A stretch of DNA of 64,000 bases from NCBI RefSeq assembly GCF_001434915.1, contig NZ_AZEF01000042.1, forward strand, positions 1 through 64,000, in the 5' to 3' direction. Made by a program: the position numbers and the translations under genes. Below are positions 37,040 to 45,027 of the stretch, piece after piece. Positions within the stretch are counted from its first letter, which is position 1. Each line of letters begins with the position of its first letter. Source of the stretch: Liquorilactobacillus capillatus DSM 19910 (lineage in GTDB: Bacteria; Bacillota; Bacilli; Lactobacillales; Lactobacillaceae). The notes beneath the pieces were generated by a model. The model was not told where the DNA came from and made no database searches. It saw only the letters and a list, made by a program, of their open reading frames with translations.

Positions 37040-37220
37040 AAAGAGAGTGTGACATAAGCCGGGAAAATTTGAGTAATAACTCGAAATTACGAACATAGCG
37101 AGTACTTTGCTATGAGTAATTCGAAGTTAGACGGAGAATTTTGACTTATGGAACACGTTTATACGCAATAAAAGAGGGACTGTGCCAAAATTTAACTTTT
37201 GGCACAGCTCCTTTATTCCG
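37040..37220 (-). repeat. Palindromic intergenic element, copy B
   Basis: Reverse complement of copy A (33024-33192) with few differences. It begins GTGTGACATAAGCCGGG and ends in the terminator-like hairpin GGACTGTGCCAAAA / TTTTGGCACAGCTCC. The internal palindrome TAACTCGAAATTAC / GTAATTCGAAGTTA with inner ATAGC/GCTAT can fold into a long stem. It lies between the convergent lipoprotein and ltaS genes. Confidence 0.85.
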
Positions 37221-37241
37221 AACTAAATTGTGATGCAGTGT

Positions 37242-39344
37242 CTATTTAAGCTCGGGTGCGTCTGTATGGTAATCATTCAAAAAAGTATGGCCCTTTTGCT
37301 TAGAGAAAAGTGAAGTTGAGCTCGTCTTCAGCCTTTTTTGAATACGTAATTCTCGTTCCAATAAATTTCTATAATCATATTCCTGCGGTTTGATTCTCTG
37401 AAACCCCGCAGGATGATAGAAACGCAACAGATTTTCTTGGTTAAGTATATCCGACATCTTCAGTTGCGTATGAACCTGTTTTTGTGCCACAGTTGCTTCC
37501 AGCTTCCATTTTCCTTGCGGTGTAAATGACTGACCATGTCTATCATAAAAAGTTTCATTTACTCTGCTAAAAGTCGGCGTTACGAAATCTCCATCTCTAA
37601 AAGCTACCGTCTGCTGGTGAGCCCGACTAAGTAGATCCGTTCCAAACTGGAGATATTTAGTTGTCTTGATGCCTAATAAATGCAGGAGCGTCGGTAAAAC
37701 ATCTATTTCACCACCATACTGCTTTAAAATACCTCCCTTTTTAGAACCTGGAATATGTATCATAAAAGGAACCCGCTGCAACTGAGCATTATCCCAGTTA
37801 GACCATTTCTGAACTGACTTTTTACCTAAGAAGTCAAAATGTTCTGGATCTTGTTCAAATGTTTTAGCCAGCTCAGGATTAGCTGAATTGGAGATCCCAT
37901 AATGATCTCCATATAAAATAATGATGGAATTATTATACAGACCCGATTTTTTCAAAAAAGTGAAGAACTCTGCGACCGCTTGATCTAGGTAATTAGCCGT
38001 CCTAAAATAATTATTGACCTGTTTATTACCTGTCTGCAGAGTTGGAAAAGTCGAGTCTCGTTGGTCTAATTCAAAGGGGAAATGATTCGTCAACGTGATG
38101 AATTTAGCATAAAATGGCTGCTGTAAGTACTGCAGGTATTTGACTGAATCTCTAAATAACAATTTATCTTTTAGTCCATAACCTACGGAGTTTCTGCCCT
38201 TAGTATTGAAATAATCAGCTGAGAAAAAATATTGGAAACCCATATTTTTATAGACATTCGTTCGATTCCAGAAACTTGGAACATCCCCGTGGAAGACTGC
38301 TGATGTATAACCTTGCTGCTGCCTCAAAATCGCCGGTGCACTTTGAAAGACCTGATCGTTCCCCAGTTCGGTAAAGAGCGACCCTTGCGGTAAACCAAAA
38401 GTCCCTGTTTCTAGCATGTTTTCCGCATCACTTGTCTTCCCTTGCCCTACTTGGTGAAAAAAATTAGCAAAGGAAAGTGTGTTTTGGTCATGGTAAAGTT
38501 TATTTAAAAAAGGAGTTACTGTTTGTCCTGCAACTCGGTCATCAATTAAAAACTGCTGAAAACTTTCTAGGTGAACAATAATAACGTTTCTTTTTTTAGC
38601 AATTCCAAAATATTGCGGATTAGGTTGGACTTGTCTCCCATGAACATACTTAACTATCTTATGTAGATTTTTGTGGGTTGCACGTCCACGCATGGCAGCT
38701 TTCTGCCCCATATTAAAACTATCATAAACTGTAAAAACATTGATCCCCAGGTATTTAACCATATACCTTCTATCAAAAGTTCGCGTTAATAACTGCGGCC
38801 GGTCAATTTCTGCTAACGTCAAATTTAAAGTCATTAGTAAAAGGCTAGCTGAAAATAGCGTAAAAGCTTTCTTAAAACTAATTTTTTGTGTGTCTCTTTT
38901 AATTTTACGCAAACTAAAACCCAACATAATGAGCACTACATCAAGCCAGTAGAAAAGATCGTGGAACTTAACCAATGCCGCCGAACTGCCATCTAATCCC
39001 TTATTGACATCAGCGTATCCCATCACTGTACTCAATGTAATGAAATCAGAAAACTCGCGAAAATAGATCGCGTTTAAATAAAGAATTGCCGTCAGGCTAA
39101 GATACCCCGCAAATAATAAACCATAATAGAGTTTTGTTTTTCGAACGAAGAGACTTATTCCTAGTAGCAGAAGGATTGCCGCTAGTGGATTCAGTACTAG
39201 AATAAACCATTGAAAAAAGTTAGTTACACCAAGTGTAAAATCAACGGTGTATGCTAGAATCGTTTTCAACCATAGTAAAAGGACTAGCATCCAATAGAAA
39301 CCCATTCTCGTATTAATTTTTTCTAAAGTTTTTCCCACAAGCAC
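37242..39344 (-). CDS. ltaS: Lipoteichoic acid synthase
   Basis: Polyglycerolphosphate synthase of the LtaS family, 700 residues. Five membrane helices lie in the first 180 residues, followed by an extracellular sulfatase-fold domain. The metal ligand Glu260 (VHLESFQQF) and catalytic Thr304 (GQGKTSDAE) are present, as are YGDHYG and the RDGDFVTP region near the end. It transfers glycerol phosphate from phosphatidylglycerol to growing LTA. The C-terminal 60 residues are basic and specific to this relative. It may be one of several LtaS paralogues, so primase/accessory roles are possible. It is divergent from the YibE/F pair. Confidence 0.92.
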   Translation of the reverse strand: MLVGKTLEKINTRMGFYWMLVLLLWLKTILAYTVDFTLGVTNFFQWFILVLNPLAAILLLLGISLFVRKTKLYYGLLFAGYLSLTAILYLNAIYFREFSDFITLSTVMGYADVNKGLDGSSAALVKFHDLFYWLDVVLIMLGFSLRKIKRDTQKISFKKAFTLFSASLLLMTLNLTLAEIDRPQLLTRTFDRRYMVKYLGINVFTVYDSFNMGQKAAMRGRATHKNLHKIVKYVHGRQVQPNPQYFGIAKKRNVIIVHLESFQQFLIDDRVAGQTVTPFLNKLYHDQNTLSFANFFHQVGQGKTSDAENMLETGTFGLPQGSLFTELGNDQVFQSAPAILRQQQGYTSAVFHGDVPSFWNRTNVYKNMGFQYFFSADYFNTKGRNSVGYGLKDKLLFRDSVKYLQYLQQPFYAKFITLTNHFPFELDQRDSTFPTLQTGNKQVNNYFRTANYLDQAVAEFFTFLKKSGLYNNSIIILYGDHYGISNSANPELAKTFEQDPEHFDFLGKKSVQKWSNWDNAQLQRVPFMIHIPGSKKGGILKQYGGEIDVLPTLLHLLGIKTTKYLQFGTDLLSRAHQQTVAFRDGDFVTPTFSRVNETFYDRHGQSFTPQGKWKLEATVAQKQVHTQLKMSDILNQENLLRFYHPAGFQRIKPQEYDYRNLLERELRIQKRLKTSSTSLFSKQKGHTFLNDYHTDAPELK

Positions 39345-39496
39345 TCTTCCTTACTTCTTTAAAGTGTTATTCTTATCTATACCAAATAGTAATCATTACT
39401 ATTTATCATAAAGCAAATAAATTAGCTTTGCACCTTTTTATTTCATTAGCAACTATTCTCATAGCTATTAAAAATTATCTTGGAGCTGGTCTTCCT

Positions 39497-40621
39497 TTGA
39501 AAATACGTCATAACCTTATTCACATCAATTGGTTTAAACTATTGCTCTTCCTCTTGATAGGAAGCGGTGGTTACATCTTTACGACTAATAATGCTCACTT
39601 GTATAAGAGTCCCATTGGACAAGTTGTTGCCGTCCAGAATCACCACCGAACCGCGCAGACTGATAATTTTAACAATAAGGATTATCAACAGACTCAAACG
39701 CTTAAGTTAAAAGTACTCAACGGCTCCTACCGTGGACATTTCATTAAACTTGATAACACTTTTTCTTATTCCAATGCATATGACTTACGTTATCACCGCG
39801 GGCAGCAATTATTTCTCAATCTGCCTAGTCTAAAAAAACCATCTGCAATTATGATTACCGGCATGAAACGTGATACGATCCTCTTTTCAATTACCTATTT
39901 GGCGATCGGACTATTACTGCTGATCGTCAAAGTTCATGGCTTGATGGCACTCATCAGCGTTCTCCTAAACGCTGTCTTCTTTTTTGCCGCCATCAAAATT
40001 GATGTTGTTACACATGCAACGACAACTAATGTTCTTGTTATTTTTGGTTTACTCGCTGTCTTACTATTGGGGATCACAGCCTTACTGACATTTGGTTACT
40101 CCAAGCAAGCGTTGATCTTGTTTTGTTCTTCGCTAAGCAGTACTTTTCTAGGCCTATTGCTTTCAATTATTATTCTCACTAAGACTGGCTACAATGGTAT
40201 TAATTTTGAAATGATGGGCTATGTCACTCAATTGCGGATCCCACTCTATCTTGCCGGTAGCATCCTCGGTGCCTTGGGGGCTGTCATGGATGTTGCAACT
40301 GATATTACCGCCAGCTTGTTTGTTCTTTCTTACCAGAACCCCACTTTAAATTTTAAGGATTTTATGCGCGCCGGACGTAAGATCGGACAATCAGTGATGG
40401 GGCCACTCATCAATGTGTTATTTTTGATTTTTATTGCTGGTACTTTACCGATGGTCATTCTAACGATGCGTAATGGGAACAACTTCAGCTATACATTTGC
40501 CATGGTAATGTCGTTAGGGATCGTTCAAAGTATTATCAGTGGTATCGCAATCGCCTTGACAATTCCAATTACAACGATCTTAACTAGCTGGTATTGTTAT
40601 CAAAAGAGGGAGGGTAAATAG
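39497..40621 (+). CDS. YibE/F-family membrane protein (first of pair)
   Basis: About 374 residues. One N-terminal helix is followed by an external beta-rich domain of about 110 residues (VVAVQNHHRTAQTD...HRGQQLFLNLP), then seven or eight helices. The family core is GSILGALGAVMDVATDITASLF and RAGRKIGQSVMGPLINVLFLIFIAGTLP. The start is uncertain: no ATG fits. I favour TTG at 39497 (GGAG 11 bp upstream), which puts the first helix right after a basic tail; another TTG at 39428 lacks a ribosome-binding site. The function of YibE/F proteins is not established. Operon with the next gene, 2 bp apart. Confidence 0.8.
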   Translation: MKIRHNLIHINWFKLLLFLLIGSGGYIFTTNNAHLYKSPIGQVVAVQNHHRTAQTDNFNNKDYQQTQTLKLKVLNGSYRGHFIKLDNTFSYSNAYDLRYHRGQQLFLNLPSLKKPSAIMITGMKRDTILFSITYLAIGLLLLIVKVHGLMALISVLLNAVFFFAAIKIDVVTHATTTNVLVIFGLLAVLLLGITALLTFGYSKQALILFCSSLSSTFLGLLLSIIILTKTGYNGINFEMMGYVTQLRIPLYLAGSILGALGAVMDVATDITASLFVLSYQNPTLNFKDFMRAGRKIGQSVMGPLINVLFLIFIAGTLPMVILTMRNGNNFSYTFAMVMSLGIVQSIISGIAIALTIPITTILTSWYCYQKREGK

Positions 40622-40623
40622 CG

Positions 40624-41382
40624 ATGAATTCAATCGTTATCTTAGCAGTAGTCTTACTATTAACAATGCTACTTGCAGGCGGAGTAAGCGGGCTTAAGGC
40701 TTTCATCAGCCTGGGTGGTTGTTGCTGTATTGTTTTTTTAACTGTCATTTTAATCGCATGGTATTTCCCTTATCTATGGGTCACGACCATCAATGCCGTC
40801 ATTATCCTAGTTCTAATAATTTATCTGCGGGATACTGATCTTAACAGCGCCAACACTGCCTTTTGTTCCTCAGTAATTATTTTAACGCTTCTGATTCTTT
40901 TGATTATTCCGCTTGAGCACTGGGCACAAGTCCAAGGTTTCAGCAGTGAGAATTCAGCTGATTTAGAGAGTATGTCCCTCTTGATCGGTTTTAACTTTAT
41001 GGATGCCGCTATTGCAATGACTATCCTAAGTTGTCTAGGTGCTATCGCCGAAGCAGCGGTATCTGTCGCAGCTGTATTAAGTGAACTACTGCGTCATAAT
41101 CCTACTATCTCAAATACACGGTTAGCTCAAGATGGGATGCTACTTGGAAAACAAATTATTGCAACAGCCTTTAATACCCTTTTCTTTGGTTTCTTTGGCG
41201 GCTTTTTAGCGTTATTCATTTGGTTTATTCGGCTCAACTACACTTTCGGCGAATTTCTGAACAACAAAATCTTTGTAGTTGAATTTCTCATGACTATTAT
41301 TTCAATAATCGGTGTAATCCTCGCCATCCCACTAGTTATCTGGATAACCATTCTTGGACGAGCTAAATCAACAACACACTAG
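40624..41382 (+). CDS. YibE/F-family membrane protein (second of pair)
   Basis: 252 residues, about seven helices and no external domain. The second YibE/F core is LIGFNFMDAAIAMTILSCLGAIAEAAVSVAAVLSELL followed by GMLLGKQIIATAFNTLFFGFFGGF. It starts 2 bp after its partner with GGGAGGG as ribosome-binding site, so the two are co-expressed and probably form one complex. Several Gram-positive genomes carry such pairs. Transport is presumed but no substrate is known to me. Confidence 0.83.
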   Translation: MNSIVILAVVLLLTMLLAGGVSGLKAFISLGGCCCIVFLTVILIAWYFPYLWVTTINAVIILVLIIYLRDTDLNSANTAFCSSVIILTLLILLIIPLEHWAQVQGFSSENSADLESMSLLIGFNFMDAAIAMTILSCLGAIAEAAVSVAAVLSELLRHNPTISNTRLAQDGMLLGKQIIATAFNTLFFGFFGGFLALFIWFIRLNYTFGEFLNNKIFVVEFLMTIISIIGVILAIPLVIWITILGRAKSTTH

Positions 41383-41515
41383 GTGAGCTGTTAGTGCTCA
41401 TATTCGTAAAGTTTCCTATTATTTCGAGTAAATCAACTTAATGTAGCATGTTCACTCACTATTCAAGTTTACTTTGAGTCTCTTGTTTTAGATGTAATTC
41501 CGCAAAATCACCCAT

Positions 41516-41998
41516 TTACCTTACTTCAACTAATTTCAGTCTTTTTTGAAAAGCTCCCTCTTCAAATAAACGTTTCCCTTTACCTAACACAACTGGCGCA
41601 AGCTGGATCCAAAATTCATCAATCATATTTGCTGCTAATAAACGGCTAAACAGTCCTCCGCCACCCACGATCCAGATTGTTTTACCTACATCTTTTCTCA
41701 GTTTATCTACAATTGCCACTGGATCCCCCGCAACATAACGTCCTTCTGGAAAAGAGCCCGTTTTCGTTCGTGAAAAAACAATTTTTTCTTTTCCTGGGTA
41801 AAGAAGCTGATGTTTCATTAGCTTCCGTGTTTTCTGATACGTGATTCGTCCCATCACTACTGTGCTAATCTGTTTCTCGAACAGGCTATAGCTAGTGTCC
41901 CCACCAAGATTTGTCGCAAATAACCACTGCAGACTGTCATCTTCAGTCGCTAGAAAACCATCTAAACTAATCGCCCCATAGAAAACTATTTTTCGCAT
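41516..41998 (-). CDS. Dihydrofolate reductase-like (RibD C-terminal) protein
   Basis: 160 residues. It opens with MRKIVFYGAISLDGFLATEDDSLQWL, the usual start of YwjB/RibD-C family proteins, with a Rossmann-like core (IWIVGGGGLFSRLLAANMIDEFWIQLAPVVLGKGKRLF). These proteins resemble dihydrofolate reductase or the reductase domain of RibD, but a real folate or riboflavin role is seldom shown. GAGGGGAT precedes the ATG. It is monocistronic. Function is uncertain beyond an NADPH-type reductase fold. Confidence 0.82.
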   Translation of the reverse strand: MRKIVFYGAISLDGFLATEDDSLQWLFATNLGGDTSYSLFEKQISTVVMGRITYQKTRKLMKHQLLYPGKEKIVFSRTKTGSFPEGRYVAGDPVAIVDKLRKDVGKTIWIVGGGGLFSRLLAANMIDEFWIQLAPVVLGKGKRLFEEGAFQKRLKLVEVR

Positions 41999-42142
41999 CT
42001 ATATCCCCTCACTTTTTAACTGTAGCCTATCATTGAAGAGCTCCTTTTGCGAAGAATCTTACTCATATATGGTATATGGTCTTCAAATCGATTTTAAAAA
42101 ACAATAATTTAAGAATACGTATTCAAAATATTTTTGCCAGTT

Positions 42143-42195
42143 AAAAAAAGCCATCCTATTAAAGTGAACTTCTGGAATCCACTTCAATTAAGATG
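42143..42195 (-). terminator. Terminator of the alarmone synthetase-TCS operon
   Basis: Arms CATCCTATTAAAGTG (from 42152) and CACTTCAATTAAGATG (42180-42195), imperfectly paired, with a run of seven T on the minus strand. Confidence 0.75.
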
Positions 42196-42205
42196 CCTTT
42201 CACAC

Positions 42206-43453
42206 TTATCTAACTGGTTTAAAACTGATGGTGAAGAAAATTTGCTGGTCATCGTAACGAATATTCATTCTTCCTTTGAATGAGTTTACCAACTTCTTTG
42301 CCATTGAAAGTCCAATTCCATAGCCTTTTTTCTGACTACTATGTGATTTATCATCACGATAAAAACGTTCAAAGAACTTGGTATAATCTGTTTTTTCCCC
42401 ATTCTTATATGTGTTTCCGATCGTAAGCATGACTCTTTTTTGGTGTTTATCGGTGGTTAACGCGGCTGTAACTATCCCACCATCATCACAATATTTACTA
42501 GCATTATCCAACAGAATATTACATAGTTCATAAAAGCCATTTTCCTCAGCATTAATTTTTAGACCTGGTGTAATTTCTACCTGAAAGCTTTTCTTCTCCT
42601 GATCAATGACAGTTTTAAAACTATTAGCAGCCTTGGTAAATATTTCCGAAGCATTGATTGTAGTCAACGCCATCTGTGGTTGCTCCTCCATTCGAGCTAG
42701 CGAAATCAAGTTGTTGATCAAATGTGTCAAACGGTCTACTTGTTGTTCATTACTAGTCGTCCATTCAGACTCTCCATCCATCATTTCCTGCAGTTCTGTA
42801 TTAGCTTTAATAATCGATAAAGGTGTTTTCAACTCATGCCCCGCGTTAGTAATAAATTCTTTTTGTCGTTTATCAGCTAAAATAATTGGTTTGATCGCCC
42901 GTTTAGAGAATGCGATCAATATTAAGGTAAAGAGGGTCAAACTAACTGCGCCAAGAAAAAGCCCAATTTCCATAATATTATTAGTACTCTCCATAATCAC
43001 TGACTGATCAAGAAAAACGATCGTTGTTTTATCAGGTTTATTGGTCACTTTATACGCATAGTTCGCTCTTAATGCACTGATCGTCCCTGACTTACTATTG
43101 CTATTGTAAACTCGCCGGCCTAGATCCATAATCGTTTCTCTCGAAGCACTGACGATATGCGTGTCATCTAAGCTCGTCTGATTGCCGTCCTTATCAAAGG
43201 AAATGCTGAAATAACGGTACTGATAGAGACTTTCACGATTAAATGCCGGCCCAAATCTTCTTTTAACATTCTGTGTGTTAATCTGTGCGTTTATCTGCCC
43301 GTCATTTTGGGAGAGTATCACCAAAACATTATTAATTTGCTGTTTTGCACGGTAGACTGAGATCCCAATAATACTCCCTATCACGGTCACAAGGACCAAA
43401 AACAAAGCAGCCGTAGAAATAGCGATAAATCTATAACGAAACTTTTGAATCAT
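42206..43453 (-). CDS. Sensor histidine kinase
   Basis: 415 residues from the ATG at 43453. Helix 1 is at about 10-33 and an external sensor of about 120 residues follows (35-160). Helix 2 is at about 162-183. The HisKA domain has phospho-acceptor His206 (AGHELKTPLSIIKANTELQ), and the HATPase has N-box NILLDNASKYC and G-boxes ending YGIGLSMAKKLV. No HAMP domain is evident. The start codon lies inside the response-regulator gene (23-bp overlap) with GGGGGGGAG upstream, so the two are translationally coupled. The sensor domain matches nothing I recognise. Confidence 0.9.
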   Translation of the reverse strand: MIQKFRYRFIAISTAALFLVLVTVIGSIIGISVYRAKQQINNVLVILSQNDGQINAQINTQNVKRRFGPAFNRESLYQYRYFSISFDKDGNQTSLDDTHIVSASRETIMDLGRRVYNSNSKSGTISALRANYAYKVTNKPDKTTIVFLDQSVIMESTNNIMEIGLFLGAVSLTLFTLILIAFSKRAIKPIILADKRQKEFITNAGHELKTPLSIIKANTELQEMMDGESEWTTSNEQQVDRLTHLINNLISLARMEEQPQMALTTINASEIFTKAANSFKTVIDQEKKSFQVEITPGLKINAEENGFYELCNILLDNASKYCDDGGIVTAALTTDKHQKRVMLTIGNTYKNGEKTDYTKFFERFYRDDKSHSSQKKGYGIGLSMAKKLVNSFKGRMNIRYDDQQIFFTISFKPVR

Positions 43454-44135
43454 TAGACTCCCCCCCACTAGTATTGGTAAGCTGGTACGGGCCACCTTTC
43501 TTCCCCTGAATCTCAACATGTGCATTAACTGCTTGGATTTTTTGACGCAGATAAGAGATATAGATCCATAAAGTATCTTGGTCAAGGTCGTCCTCATTTT
43601 CCCAAACGTGCGCAATCAAAATATCGCTATCTATCTTCTTGTCTGCATTCAAGATCAGTAGGTTCAAAAGTTTAGTTTCCTTTGCCGAAAGACTGATTGA
43701 ATTAAAACTTTCTAGTCGTTGTTCATTACTATCGAGGGTAATATCGCCAAATTTCAAAATATCATTAGTATAGTTTTCACTGCGTCTTTCTAACGAACGC
43801 AAACGTGCTAGGAGTTCTTTTAGTGAAAAAGGTTTGGTCATGTAGTCATCTGCCCCCGCATCCAGTCCAGTGACCCTATCATTGATTTCAGACATTGCCG
43901 TCAGCATAATTATATATGTTTGATCACCAGCTGCCCGAATTTTCTTTAAGGCTTCAATCCCTGTCATTACGGGCATCATCACATCAAAGATCATTAGATC
44001 GTAGACTCCTTGGCTTGCCTTTTCGACAGCTTCCAAACCGTTATACGCGGGGTCAACACTATAACCTTTACTGTGCATCGCAGTAACTAAAACCCGAGAA
44101 AGCTCCTTTTCATCTTCAGCTAATAAGATCCGCAT
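43431..44135 (-). CDS. OmpR-family response regulator
   Basis: 234 residues. The receiver domain has phospho-acceptor Asp51 (DLMIFDVMMP), acidic pocket EDE at 7-9, and conserved Thr and Lys (LTAMSE, TKPFSLKEL). The C-terminal winged helix has WENEDDLDQDTLWIYISYLRQKI followed by GKKGGPYQLT. It pairs with the kinase encoded downstream. It starts 13 bp after the alarmone synthetase gene. Target promoters are unknown; self-regulation is common for such operons. Confidence 0.93.
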   Translation of the reverse strand: MRILLAEDEKELSRVLVTAMHSKGYSVDPAYNGLEAVEKASQGVYDLMIFDVMMPVMTGIEALKKIRAAGDQTYIIMLTAMSEINDRVTGLDAGADDYMTKPFSLKELLARLRSLERRSENYTNDILKFGDITLDSNEQRLESFNSISLSAKETKLLNLLILNADKKIDSDILIAHVWENEDDLDQDTLWIYISYLRQKIQAVNAHVEIQGKKGGPYQLTNTSGGESNDSKVSL

Positions 44136-44148
44136 TTTTTATCTCTCC

Positions 44149-44763
44149 TCAATCCTCTTCGTGAATCAACTGCCGAATTGTCTGCATTTGAACATCACAA
44201 GACGCCAGCTGATCTGCACACCGTTTTAATTCCTTAACTATTTGCTTGGAGTTTGTAATACTGTGTTTATACTTCATCTCATGTTCCAGACTAGCCCAAG
44301 AATCCATTGCAATTGTTCGTAATTGAATTTCAACAAAATAAGTGCCAGCTGTATCCGCCAGAACGGAAGGATATGGTGTAGTAACTTTTAAAATCAAGTG
44401 ATAACTTCGGTAGCCATTTGGTTTCGACCTAGTAATGTAATCCTTTTCCTTAACGATTTCACACCAGTCGGCTGCCCTTAAAAGAGTAAGTGCACGGTAA
44501 ACATCATCAATGAAATTGCAAACGATGCGAATTCCAATAGCATCCCGGCATTCATAAAGAGCACTATGTGGTGAAAGTGGTAATCCTTTCCGTTGGCATT
44601 TTTCAATCATACTATCTTCAGCCTTAACCCGGCCAATTAAATGTTCATATAATTTAGTACTATTATTGTCGCACTCTCTCTGATTAAGAATAGCTAATTT
44701 TTTTATAACATCATCTTTAATCTGTGAGAGGTACGGACCAAACTCACCATATATTTTTATCAT
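44149..44763 (-). CDS. Small alarmone (p)ppGpp synthetase
   Basis: About 204 residues with a single RelA/SpoT synthetase domain, no hydrolase and no TGS/ACT domains. Catalytic Asp74 (RDAIGIRIVC) and Glu145 (VEIQLRT) are present, and also SKPNGYRSYHLI, which resembles RelP/YwaC more than RelQ. It makes ppGpp or pGpp from ATP and GTP/GDP. AAGGA lies 6 bp before the ATG at 44763; an ATG two codons earlier is possible. It is the first gene of an operon with the two-component system, so alarmone synthesis appears tied to a membrane signal. RelP or RelQ cannot be settled without alignment. Confidence 0.9.
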   Translation of the reverse strand: MIKIYGEFGPYLSQIKDDVIKKLAILNQRECDNNSTKLYEHLIGRVKAEDSMIEKCQRKGLPLSPHSALYECRDAIGIRIVCNFIDDVYRALTLLRAADWCEIVKEKDYITRSKPNGYRSYHLILKVTTPYPSVLADTAGTYFVEIQLRTIAMDSWASLEHEMKYKHSITNSKQIVKELKRCADQLASCDVQMQTIRQLIHEED

Positions 44764-44947
44764 CGTCATTCCTTCAATCTATTAATTAACTATTATAACA
44801 GTCTTCACACTGATTACTATTTTTAAACAGAGCTCTTAGGTCGTAAGGATTTTTATTTTTCTGCATGATAACATAAATAATTAAATTTATTTGTAAGATA
44901 AAAACTAAATTACTAATTCAAAAACTACTTAATAATCAATTAATTAC

Positions 44948-44992
44948 AAAAAAACTGGCAAGTCGATCTCATTAAGAGAATCCTTGCCAGTT
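44948..44992 (-). terminator. Terminator of the glucansucrase gene
   Basis: Arms AACTGGCAAG (44953-44962) and CTTGCCAGTT (44983-44992), then seven T on the minus strand. Confidence 0.88.
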
Positions 44993-45027
44993 ATAACGAC
45001 TATTCTATAAACTACACTAAAATTTGT

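Noticed and set aside
42606-43007. 133-codon plus-strand open frame inside the histidine kinase gene
   Set aside because: Antisense to a clear HisKA/HATPase gene with no start signals.
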